In this document: positions 27,803 to 39,503 of the stretch, piece by piece
Layout of the letters: each line of letters begins with the position of its first letter
Position numbering within the stretch: the first letter of the stretch is position 1
Assembly (NCBI RefSeq): GCF_000142905.1
Contig: NW_013657668.1
Coordinates: 1-43,718 of the forward strand
Length of the DNA: 43,718 bases
From: Thecamonas trahens ATCC 50062
Lineage: Eukaryota; Apusozoa; Apusomonadida; Apusomonadidae
Direction of reading: 5' to 3'
Program-made: the position numbers and the translations under genes
The notes under the pieces: generated by a model
Told to the model about the DNA's origin: nothing
Databases searched by the model: none
The model's input: only the letters and a program-made list of their open reading frames with translations

Positions 27803-29192
27803 GCGCGGGCCTGTGCCTGCTCGGTGCCGACTAGATCGCGCACGACGGCAAAGAGACCAACGAGGGCGCCGAGCTGGACCCGCTCGGTGGTGGCAAAGGT
27901 GAGGCGGTACTCGAGATCGGCGAGCTCCTTGAGCAGGACGCCGAGGACGTTAGACGAGAACTGCATGGTGGCGACGACGACGTGGATCTCGCGCACGATG
28001 TCGATGAGGGCAAGCCCCTTGTCGGTGCAGAGCTTGGTGACGGCGGCGTACGCAGTCGAGTACGGGTCGTTGAGCATCCAGCGGAGAATGAGCTTGATGT
28101 CCGACGGCATCGGGGCGCCGGTCGTCGAATAGATAAGCTCCTCGTCCAGGACGGTCGACGCCAGCGACGCCGACTGCAGGATGTTGAGGCACTTGCGCAT
28201 GTCGCCCTGCGAGAGCCGCAGAAGCGCCGACTTGCCGTCAGGCGTGAGGGTGAGGCCCTCGGCCTCGAGTACGTGGTTGAGCCGGTGCTCGATCTGGTCC
28301 TGGCTCAGCGGCGCAAACCGGAACCGCATGCACCGCGACTGGAGCGCGGGAATGATGTTGGAGACGTAGTTGCAGATGAGGCAGAATCGGGTTGTCCGCG
28401 AGTACTTTTCGATGATGCACCGCAGCGCGTTCTGCGCCGTCTTGGTCATGGCATCGCACTCGTCAAGAATGATGAGCTTGAACCCGGTAGCAAACATTTT
28501 CCGTGTCGACGCAAACGACTTGACCTGATCGCGAACCACTGCAATGCCTCGATCATCAGACGCATTAAGCTGTCCACCCCCCCCCCCCATCCACACACAC
28601 ACACACATACCCGCCGCCCGCGTCGACGCGTTTGTCCCTCCCGAGAGGTGAGTTGTCGCCCTCTGCAAAACATGCCGTACACACGCTCATGACGTTACCC
28701 AGACCCCCTTTGCACACACAGACAAAGAGGATGATGTGGAGGTTTCGTCCGCGTGTACGTTGTTGCGGTCCACCCTGGAAGGCCTCGACTGTTGGAAGCC
28801 TCGTGTGGGGAGGGACGGAGGGAGTGGCGTCGATCCCGACGTAGAATCTTCAGGGGCGAGGAGAGGGCAGATGGTGGGGGGCATAGGCAAGGCAGGAAGC
28901 AAGGTAGGGAAGAAATGATGTGGCATGCAGTTGGAGAATACGTTGGAGGGGGGAGCAGGCGTACCTCTAGGATCATGGACTTGTACGAGGGGCCAAACAG
29001 CTGCTTGGCACAGGCAAGAATGGTCGAAGTCTTGCCCGTCCCCGGCGGGCCGTAGAGCAGCAGGTGCGGCATCTGCTGGCGATCGATGAGGGTCTCGATA
29101 GTCGAGATGATCTCCTTGTGCGAGATAAGTTCATCCAGCGAGTTGGGTCGGTACTTTTCCACCCACGGGAGGTTCGGGCTCACGCTCGCCAT
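27733..29192 (-). CDS. RFC5: Replication factor C small subunit, RFC5-type (yeast Rfc3), with polyQ tail (two exons)
   Basis: AAA+ subunit of the clamp loader that places PCNA on DNA. Exon 1 is 28965-29192 (MASVSPNLPWVEKYRPNSLD onward, through KSMILE), then donor GTACGC. The 395-nt intron ends GGACAG, and exon 2 is 27733-28569 (LNASDDRGIAVVRDQVKSFA onward). The phase is 0 and the product 354 aa. Walker A is GPPGTGKT (48-55), Walker B is LIILDECD (about 108-115), and the SRC motif (IIPALQSRCMRF) supplying an arginine finger is intact. LPWVEKYRP and LISHKEIISTI with GFKLIILDE point to human RFC5 rather than RFC2 or RFC4. Odd is the C-terminus: ARA followed by 11 Gln from (CAG)11, then PTAMDVAAPSS. 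The intron holds a C12 run and CA repeats. Confidence 0.95.
27769..27801. repeat. (CTG)11 trinucleotide repeat coding for polyglutamine
   Basis: Pure CTG on the + strand, read as 11 CAG codons near the C-terminus of RFC5. The lack of synonymous CAA interruptions suggests recent expansion. Confidence 0.97.
28577..28588. repeat. C12 homopolymer in the RFC5 intron
   Basis: Twelve C next to a short (CA)n tract, 6 nt inside the 3' splice site of the RFC5 intron when read on the minus strand. Confidence 0.9.
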
Positions 29193-29487
29193 CGCCTTTG
29201 GGCCGTGGAGGGGGAGAAGTGGTGACCGAGTCGAACGCGACGGTGACGGCGACAGCGAAAACGGCTCGAACCCTCTCACTGCGCGAGTTTTGGAGGGAGG
29301 CGAAAGACAGCCACAACTCGATGATCCCAGAGATCGAGCGACGGTCAGTGGGTCGAGAGGGGATATACGTGTGAAGGGGTGGATGGCAGCAGGCTCGGTG
29401 CCTTGGTAGTGCGGGTGTGCAGGAAGAGAGGTCTCCTTTAATCATAACGAGGGCTCAGAACGAGGGTCCAAGGCGCAGGACGTTGGC

Positions 29488-32300
<2,813 letters not shown>

Positions 32301-32430
32301 GTTGGGAGAGAGGGCGGTGGAGTGTGAGGCGGAGGCGTCGTGGTGAGAGGGAAGGGCGGAACGTCGCACGTGCAAAAGCCGCGCTGCGGCATGACAAGCA
32401 CATCGCTGTCACGTGCACGGAAGAAGGCGT

Positions 32431-33759
32431 TCATTCCCAGTCATCATCGTCGACATCGATCCAGAGGTTGGCGTCCTCGACTGGGTCAACAGCCTCAAGC
32501 TCGACATCGACGGCCTCGCCGACTGCGTCACCCGGAAGCAGCTCGCTGTACGACCCTGCAGTAGTCGAGCTAGTGCCACCGGTGCCGGTCTGCTGGCTAG
32601 TGTAGTAGCGGTAGCCAAAGAGACCAGCGGCGCCGAGGACCATGACTACGAGGGCAAAGATCGTCGACGACGACGACGATGAGCTTGTGGTGTCGGTGCC
32701 GGTGATGACCGGGCGCCGCTTGGGCGCGGGTGGCGGCGGAGGTGCGGCGGCGTCGGGTGGCGGCGGCGGCGGAGGTGCGGCGGCGTCGGGTGGCGGCGGC
32801 GGCGGAGGTGCGGCGGCGACGGGTGGCGGCGGCGGCGGAGGTGCGGCGGCGTCGGAAGGCGGCGGCGGCGGAGGTGCGGCGGCGTCGGAGGGCGGCGGCG
32901 GCGGAGGTGCGGCGGCGTCGGAAGGCGGCGGCGGCGGAGGTGCGGCGGCGTCGGAAGGCGGCGGCGGCGGAGGTGCGGCGGCGTCGGAAGGCGGCGGCGG
33001 CGGAGGTGCGGCGGCGTCGGAAGGCGGCGGCGGCGGAGGTGCGGCGGCGTCGGAAGGCGGCGGCGGCGGAGGTGCGGCGGCGTCGGAAGGCGGCGGCGGC
33101 GGAGGTGCGGCGGCGTCGGGTGGCGGCGGTGACGGTGAGGGCGAAGGCGGCAGCGGTGACGGACTCTTTGTCACGCATTTCCAAATGGTCTCCCAAATAT
33201 CGGTGAACTTGGCTTGGAGCACGAACTCTTCGGCATAAGGACGGGATGCCTCCCAGATGAACTGATCATTCAGCTCCATGACCTTCTTTCCGGCGGCGTG
33301 AGTAATGCGGAAATCGTCGCCGAGGGCACCCCCTTGAACAGAGAACCAAGACAGGTCAGGAGCACATCGCCAGTTGAGGCCAGGACAGGCCAGAGCGCCA
33401 ATCCCATCTGAGCCACTACTCCAATTGAGGTCAGAACAGATCCGATCCTCGTCGCCATCGACTTTGAACGTGATGGTCAACTCCTGGCCCTCATAGGGAT
33501 CGATTTGACACAGCCACTCGGATGTTTCCTCGATGAGGTTGCACTTCGAGGTCTTCTGAGGTGCCGATGTCAAGATCAAGTCGGACACAGGGTCATTGCC
33601 ATCTACCTTGATCAATAAAGAGTAGAGCACTCCGTCGTCACTATGATCAGCACCAACGATGCACGCACATGGCGGGGGCGGAGTCGAGCCTACAGCTCGG
33701 CCTCGCATCAGGCACGCCACGCCAAGCACAAGCACTACAACCACACTCAGTCTTGTCAT
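32431..33759 (-). CDS. Type I membrane protein with Cys-containing ectodomain and proline-rich stalk
   Basis: Predicted 442 aa, family not recognised. A signal peptide (MTRLSVVVVLVLGVACLMRG) is followed by an ectodomain of about 180 residues with seven or so Cys (CAC, SKCN, WLCQ, RICS, LACP, WRCAP, WKCV). Next come twelve tandem 11-residue units DAAAPPPPPPS or close variants, then a membrane helix (TIFALVVMVLGAAGLFGYRY). The cytosolic tail of about 60 residues ends in acid (WIDVDDDDWE). The stalk is encoded by a 33-nt minisatellite. The ectodomain DNA (33170-33750) is visibly less GC-rich than its neighbours, which could mean recent acquisition or relaxed bias. It may be a surface protein whose stalk length varies. 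ATG 33759 starts the signal peptide. Confidence 0.8.
   Translation of the reverse strand: MTRLSVVVVLVLGVACLMRGRAVGSTPPPPCACIVGADHSDDGVLYSLLIKVDGNDPVSDLILTSAPQKTSKCNLIEETSEWLCQIDPYEGQELTITFKVDGDEDRICSDLNWSSGSDGIGALACPGLNWRCAPDLSWFSVQGGALGDDFRITHAAGKKVMELNDQFIWEASRPYAEEFVLQAKFTDIWETIWKCVTKSPSPLPPSPSPSPPPPDAAAPPPPPPSDAAAPPPPPPSDAAAPPPPPPSDAAAPPPPPPSDAAAPPPPPPSDAAAPPPPPPSDAAAPPPPPPSDAAAPPPPPPSDAAAPPPPPPPVAAAPPPPPPPDAAAPPPPPPPDAAAPPPPPAPKRRPVITGTDTTSSSSSSSTIFALVVMVLGAAGLFGYRYYTSQQTGTGGTSSTTAGSYSELLPGDAVGEAVDVELEAVDPVEDANLWIDVDDDDWE
32735..33130. repeat. 33-nt coding minisatellite, about 12 copies
   Basis: The unit is GGAGGTGCGGCGGCGTCGGA followed by AGGCGGCGGCGGC on the + strand, coding DAAAPPPPPPS on the minus strand. 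The right-hand copies are nearly identical at DNA level; the left three to four carry GGTGG or GAC variants (Pro for Ser, Val for Asp). Confidence 0.95.
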
Positions 33760-34790
33760 GGCAGCTTAATCAGCAGCAGCAGATACAGATCGTAATAAGC
33801 AAAGGCACCAGATCCACAATCTCGGAACACTCAGCAGCAGCAGGAAGCGGCGGCAGCAGCAGGAAGCGGCGGCAGCAGCAGGAAGCGGCGGCAGCAGCAG
33901 GAAGCGGCGGCAGCAGCAGGAAGCGGCGGCAGCAGCAGGAAGCGGCGGCAGTCAGGAGAGCGAGAAACAGCCAGCACCTACCAGAGTGACCACACGAGCA
34001 GCAGGATCCAAACAAAGGCCTCAAGTTGGTGTGGCACAACTACGTAGAGTCTGTTGTGGAGGGAGTTGAGAGTACCTTGCTCTTGCCCGTCTACCTCGCA
34101 CCACACTCACTAGCTGTGCTCGATGTCGCCAGCAGGTCATTCGGTCCGACGCGATGACGTCGACCAATCAAAGACCACACCACTCATCAATCACGTGACA
34201 GATCGTTGCTCCGTGAAGCATGTGATCAGAGAGCAGTTGCGGCGGTGAGAGTGGGGCAAAGATGACGTGCCAAGGCAGAGTCACGGTCAGTGTGATGCCA
34301 CTGTGGATGGGCAGCGGAGACGAAGGTCGGAGGAGGGGGGGGAGGGGGGAGAAGGCAAGGCAAGGCCGGCATCTGTACGACCTCGTCGACACATGATCAG
34401 ATGAGGATGTGGGTGGCGGGGCGATGCATCGAGCCTGTCAAGTCACGCGCGTTCTCACCCAGTGCGCGTCACCTATCTGATAGAACAACTCCGCCTGTTC
34501 AGATCAGAGCTCAACAGTCAGGGCCGGATACACCACACACAGGCCGACCCAACCCATCCCAACCAGCGCCACACACGCCAAGCACTCCTCCACTCCTCCC
34601 CGACAATTGTATCGCAGCTGATCTGTCGAAAGTGTGCGGTGGGGCCGATCGAGAGCGAGACGGCAGCGGGCAGTGGTGAGCGCGACACGAGGGCGGAAGC
34701 CGGCCAGGGCTCGGAGCGCGGAGCCTTGGCCGGAGACGTGCACGGGCCACACCCAACTCGTAGGAGAGACCAGAGAGTGGCGAGAGCAAC
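33760..34790. promoter_or_regulatory. Divergent intergenic region between the Pro-rich gene and XPG
   Basis: About 1 kb of lower-GC sequence. It holds the 19-nt minisatellite (33838-33955) near the Pro-rich gene and a GA-rich tract near 34330-34350 with GGCAAGGCAAGG. A possible minus-strand frame at 34168-34392 has no supporting features. Nothing else could be assigned. Confidence 0.45.
33838..33955. repeat. 19-nt tandem repeat, about six copies
   Basis: The unit CAGCAGCAGGAAGCGGCGG is repeated about six times with almost no differences. The 19-nt period rotates the reading frame, so it is not a coding repeat. It lies 79 nt upstream of the Pro-rich gene start codon. Confidence 0.92.
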
Positions 34791-37700
34791 ATGGGTGTCA
34801 AGAACCTCTGGCGGGTGGTAGAGCCGACTGGGCGGCGTGTACCGCTCGAGGCGCTGTCGAACCAGCGGCTGGCTATCGATACCTCGATCTGGCTGGCGCA
34901 GTTCATGTCAGCCATGCGGGATGCAGATGGCGAGCCGCTGCCCAACGCGCATCTGCTTGGCATGTTCCGCCGCATCTGCAAGCTGCTCTTTGTCCGCATC
35001 AAGCCGGTCTTTGTCTTTGATGGCGCTACGCCGGCGCTCAAGCGGAGGACCGTGGCAGAGCGCGCGCGGCGCCGCCGCGCCGCCGAGTCCGCTGTGTCCG
35101 TGCCTGCGGCCCAGGCTGCGCGCAAGCTGCTCAAGCAGCAGATTGCGTCGGCAGCTGCAAAGTCGGCTGGCGCCAAGGCTGCCGGATTCACGTCGCGATC
35201 CGGTGGCACTGCAGGTGTCGCGGCGCCGAGAAGCACGCAGGCCGCCTCTGTAGACACCGAGTCGGACGAAGAGGACGAGGAAGAGGACGAGGAGGAGCTC
35301 CAGCGTGCGCTGGAGGCGCTGGATGTTCCAATGGATTTGAGCGCGTTGGATATGGAGGTCTTCAAGTCGCTCCCGCCGCAGCTCCAGCGGCGGGTCCTGC
35401 GCGCCATGAAGCGCAAGCGCTGGATCAACCGTGCCCACCGGTACGAGCGGCTGCAGGAGCTTGCTCCGACGTCAGACGCGTTCTCGCTGTACCAGATTGA
35501 CTCGTTGGTCAACAAGCACGACATCACCGCAAAGATGCAAGAAGCTAACAAGGCGCTGGAGAAGCAGGTCGACGTCGTGCTGGACCATGTCGACGACGAC
35601 GATCTTGCGCCGCCGGCGCAGACCGAGCAAGCCGGCATGGCCTCGATCGATGTCGGCTCGCACGGCGTTATCTCGGTCCCTGCCCACAAGATTATGTCTG
35701 ACGCCTCGCAATACTACATCCTCGCCGAGCTTCCGTCTTCATCCACTCGCGGGTGATGGGCGTGACCGGCCATGTCGACGATAAGTCGCTGGCCGCAGCC
35801 CGGATGCACACGTCCAAGACTGCAGCGTCCAACCCGCAGCCGACCTCAACGGCCAGCACTGGTGCCGGCTCAAACGACGACGGCCCCATCACTATTGCTG
35901 TCGGCGACGCGGACGATGCCTTTCCTGTCGACTTTTTTGACCAGTACGCGGCCAAGGCTACACAGCCGACCTCAACGGCCAGCACTGGTGCCGGCTCAAA
36001 CGACGACGGCCCCATCACTATTGCTGTCGGCGACGCGGACGATGCCTTTCCTGTCGACTTTTTTGACCAGTACGCGGCCAAGGCTACACAGCCGACCTCA
36101 ACGGCCAGCACTGGTGCCGGCTCAAACGATGACAGCCCCATCACTATTGCTCTCGGCGACGCGGACGATGCCTTTCCTGTCGACTTTTTCGACCAGTACG
36201 CGGCCAAGGGAACAGCCTCCTCCTCTTCCAAGACCTCCACCGCCCGAACTGTTGTCGATCTGACTGAAGACGATGCACTCGATATTGTCGCCGAGTCTCG
36301 GCAGCATGCGGGCGGCGGATTCGTGGCCGAGTCTAGCCCTGCCGGCGGGTTCATGACCGAGAATGCCGAGATCCCTGAGGAGCTCGCGCAAGAGCTTGCC
36401 GAGCTGAACGCGCTTGACGACGGCGGAACGACGACCGACGAGGACGGGGCAACGACCGATGAGGATGAGGACAAAGACTACGGTGGCGGATCGGACGTGG
36501 TCGACCTTACAATGCAGGGCCGGTTGGCGCAGTTTGAGGCGTCGGTCGCGGCGCCAGCCAGGCCGCCTGTGGCCAAAGGCCCGGGCGCTGTGACCCGCGG
36601 CGGGTTCCTCTACTACGGAGCGAGCGGCGGCAACAGCATCGCCGACGAGATGGCCGAGCGGGCTGCACTTTCCGACAGCTCGTCGACAACCGCCGACGAT
36701 GTCATGTCCGAAGTCGGGGCCAGCGCGTCGGACTCAGAGTCTGCAGACAACGATGGGTCTGGCGACGACGAGGCCGAGCTGCCGGCCGACGGCGGGGGTC
36801 TCGCCGCGGCGGCTGATGGCGACTTTGCCAGCGACCTCTCCAAGTGGGACGACCACGGCGTGGAGCTTGTGGATCTTCTCGTCTCGGCGTCGGTGCGCAA
36901 GGCGCTGGGTGCTGGCGGTGAGACGGCGCCGAGTGCGGCGGCGCGTGCGCTGCAAGCCGAAACTATTTCCGAGGAGCTCGTGTTCGAGTGCGCGTCGCTG
37001 CTCGACGTCATGGGCATTCCGTACATCCAGGCGCCGTTTGAGGCCGAGGCGCAGTGCGCGGTGCTACTGGAGCTCGGCCTCGTCGACGGCATCATCACCG
37101 ATGACTCGGACGTGTTCCTCTTTGGTGGCGACCGGGTGTACCGGTCGTTCTTTGACGAGCGGCGCTACGTCCGGCGGTTCGACATGTCGGTGATGAAGGA
37201 TGAGCTCGGGCTGGACCGCGACGCGCTCGTCTTTCTCGCACACCTGCTTGGCTCCGACTACACAGCGGGCGTACACGGGGTTGGCGCCGTGACCGCGATG
37301 GAGGTGCTCGCGGCCTGGCCGCCGAGCGAGTATGGCGGCGGGCGCGAGGGCGTTGTTCAAGCGCTCGAGGCCTTCAAAGCTTATGTGACTGCGCTCCCGC
37401 ACGAGGCCGACGCGCTCATCGCGGGGCGTCCGGAGCGGCTGCGGGTGCGGGCGGCGGTCAAGCGGCTGCAGTCGACGGTCCAGCTTCCTGCGCGGTTTCC
37501 AGACACCGCGGTGGTCGAGGCGTACCTGGCGCCCGCCGCGACGCGCGACGACGAGCCGTTTGAGTGGGAGGAGCCGCGGTTCGACGCGCTGGAGCAGTTT
37601 GCGGTTCAGACATTTCGCTGGAGCGCCGAAAAGGCGGCCACTGAGGTGGCGCCGGTCCGGGCCTCGTACGCCGAGCTTGTGCCGGCCAAGGTCCAGACCA

Positions 37701-38353
37701 AGATCGACGCGTTCTACCTCGGCGCCGGCGCCGGCGGCCTCGAGCACATCACCCGGATCGGCTCGCGGCGGCTGCGCGGCGTGGTGGCGCAGCTGCTGGG
37801 CGTCAAGCTCTCGTCGCTGCCTGCGCCGCCGGAGGAGGAGGCGCGGGCGACGGCGCGGAAGCGCAAACGGAAGCGCGGCGCCGAGCCTGCGCCCGCCGAG
37901 GCGAACGCGCCGCTGCCGGCCGTCGCCGATGTCGACATGTTGCGGATCCACGATGCGCTGCACAACTACGCGGTGCGGCGGGTGGTGGTCCAGGGCGAGG
38001 CCCGCGAGGTGCAGGTCTTTCCCAACTCGGGCTGCCGCTTTGTGGCCGTCGGCCCGTACACCTTTATCGAGCAGAATAAGGCCAAGGACTCGTACTACGC
38101 AGCCAAGGCCCGCGACGGCGCACTCATCTCGTGGATTCCGACCAAGGACGGCTCGCAGTGGGGCTGCATCTACAACTCGGTCATCAAGCATCCGCTCCCG
38201 CCGCTCTCGGCCGTCGATCCCTCGGGCATGCACTCGTCCGAAGAGTGGACCCCGCACATGCTCGCCACCCTCGAGGCCACGCTAGCATCGGTCGAACGAG
38301 GCCAGGCTCGAGCCTCACCGGCTCGCCCGGCCAAGCGGGCCAAGCCGTCGTAG
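34791..38353 (+). CDS. ERCC5: XPG/Rad2 (ERCC5) structure-specific endonuclease
   Basis: The 3' incision nuclease of nucleotide excision repair, acting with TFIIH. The N domain starts at ATG 34791 ([20 protein letters not shown]) with Asp30 (AIDTSIWL) and Asp77 (VFVFDGATP). The I domain lies near 36960-37330, with [55 protein letters not shown] and a helix-hairpin-helix. The long acidic spacer contains three 42-residue repeats (35837-36214) and two SIM-like motifs, VVDLTEDD and DVVDLTM. The frame steps by -1 near 35750: the first part ends in TGA 35754-35756 after [14 protein letters not shown]. No in-phase GT-AG intron fits without removing part of repeat 1, while one extra G in GGG (35751-35753) restores about 1,187 aa. 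An extra C-terminal block (about 37930-38210) is not typical of XPG. It stops 35 nt from the convergent Cys-rich gene. Confidence 0.93.
35837..36214 (+). repeat. Three 126-nt direct repeats in the XPG spacer
   Basis: Three in-frame 42-aa units [20 protein letters not shown] then [20 protein letters not shown]. Copies 1 and 2 are almost identical at DNA level; copy 3 has a few changes (GAT GAC AGC; CTC for GTC). Recent tandem duplication is likely. Confidence 0.97.
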
Positions 38354-38388
38354 TAAACCGCTCCGAGAAGTGGCGACTCGTTAATCGG

Positions 38389-38760
38389 CTACCGCGGCAG
38401 CTGATCGTCGTCGGAGCGGGCAGTGTGGATCATGTTGAGGAGCTCGGACGAGGCGACCGAAGAGCCCGGCGGGTCGAGCGAGACGTCGAGCATGGGGTTG
38501 CGGGCGGCGAGGCGGAAGCCCTGAGCGCGATCGCGGAGATGAAGATAGCCCTCCATGCGGCGGCCAGTCGGATAGAGAACTTCATGCGCAGCTGGCACGT
38601 GATCGCACGCCACGCACGCCTCGCCCTCGGTCGACGAGTATGCCGGGCACGGGCACGAGAGGCACCGCCCGCGCCGCACCCCGTTGTCGTCGCAGCACTC
38701 GGGCGCCGTCTCCTGCGTCCCGTGCTTGTCGGTGCACGAGCATGCCCTACACATCGACAT
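38389..38760 (-). CDS. Small cysteine-rich protein of unknown function
   Basis: Predicted 123 aa from ATG 38760 (MSMCRACSCTDKHG). Ten Cys fall in the first 52 residues (4, 7, 9, 22, 23, 33, 36, 38, 49 and 52), including CxxCxC, CC and CxxCPC groups, a pattern that could bind Zn or form disulphides. There is no signal peptide, so a cytosolic or nuclear zinc-binding module is more likely. The remainder (HEVLYPTGRRMEGYLHLRDR, then a Ser/Asp-rich tail) has no known motif. I do not recognise the family. Convergent with XPG at 35 nt. A G-rich promoter tract (38771-38800) precedes it. An additional upstream exon is not excluded. Confidence 0.6.
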   Translation of the reverse strand: MSMCRACSCTDKHGTQETAPECCDDNGVRRGRCLSCPCPAYSSTEGEACVACDHVPAAHEVLYPTGRRMEGYLHLRDRAQGFRLAARNPMLDVSLDPPGSSVASSELLNMIHTARSDDDQLPR

Positions 38761-39503
38761 GGTGAGGATTAGGGGGGGGAGGGGAGGGGGGGGGGGAGGG
38801 ACGAGGAGGCAGGCAGAAGCAGAGCAGTGTCTCCCAAGCTCCGGCACCAGCTCCAACTCTGACCGCGCTGCGTCCACGGGGTCGTCGAACGAAACGATCG
38901 GCTGGCTCCGTTGGGTGGCTGTCGGCTGGCAGGTCGCCGGCTCGCCAGTATGACAGCGAAGCACAAATAGGGGCGAACTAAATACTTGGCTGACACAGCC
39001 ACCCGCCCAACCATGGCAGGCGCGCACGTGCCGCCGGTCAAAGCTAAGAAAAATGTGTGTCATGGCAGCGTGGCCGCCAGCTCAGCCCCCGCAACCTCCG
39101 CAAGAGTCGACTGCCAACCTGTACCCGGTGAGCAACACGGCTGAGGGCACAAGATACAGGCGTAAATACCACTGATGGCCATGTTGTGCCCACTCCAAGG
39201 ATAAGCAGGCAGCAGGCAGGTGATCATTGGCCCCATGATGGGATTGTACACGTGGAGGGGGCGAAGGGTGACCCGGTGATCGTGCACCACGACGAAGCGC
39301 TGGGCGTCGGCGAAATGCGGAGAAACTCGGATATTGGACGATGGACGAACAAATGGTTCAAGAATGGCTGCATTGGAGATAGGTAAGAGTTATGGCGTGA
39401 TTGAAGTTTGGCGACGTCGCCCCGCCACACGCGACTTACCCGACACCTATTCTGCAGCGCCCCGTGAACCAACGTTGTTACACCGAGGGAAGGGCAAGTC
39501 GAT
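38761..39503. other. Divergent intergenic region with a candidate exon and 5' UTR intron
   Basis: The left part is G-rich (38771-38800) upstream of the Cys-rich gene. On the + strand an open stretch, about 39186-39382, reads DPVIVHHDEALGVGEMRRNS then RWTNKWFKNGCIGD and ends at a perfect donor GTAAGAG (39383). A strong acceptor TATTCTGCAG lies at 39448-39457. The pair may be a 5' UTR intron of the Zn2Cys6 gene, or the end of a separate short gene (splicing would give a stop at 39465-39467). Unresolved. Confidence 0.35.

Noticed and set aside
29260-29290. GGGTTCGAGCC on the minus strand, resembling a tRNA T-loop
   Set aside because: The flanking bases do not form the five-pair T stem, and no acceptor stem or anticodon arm can be drawn around it.
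32735-33130. CRISPR-like array
   Set aside because: The repeats are directly adjacent with no spacers, code for a proline stalk and lie in a eukaryotic gene.
32642-33238. Long plus-strand frame coding Gly/Ala repeats opposite the Pro-rich gene
   Set aside because: It is the complement of the 33-nt minisatellite; the minus strand has a signal peptide, ectodomain, membrane helix and tail in one frame.
35750-35756. Programmed -1 ribosomal frameshift in XPG
   Set aside because: There is no X-XXY-YYZ slippery heptamer at the junction, and three other -1 breaks in the window also sit at plain homopolymers.
36155-36474. Minus-strand repeat-containing frame opposite the XPG spacer
   Set aside because: It mirrors the three 126-nt repeats of XPG and has no independent features.
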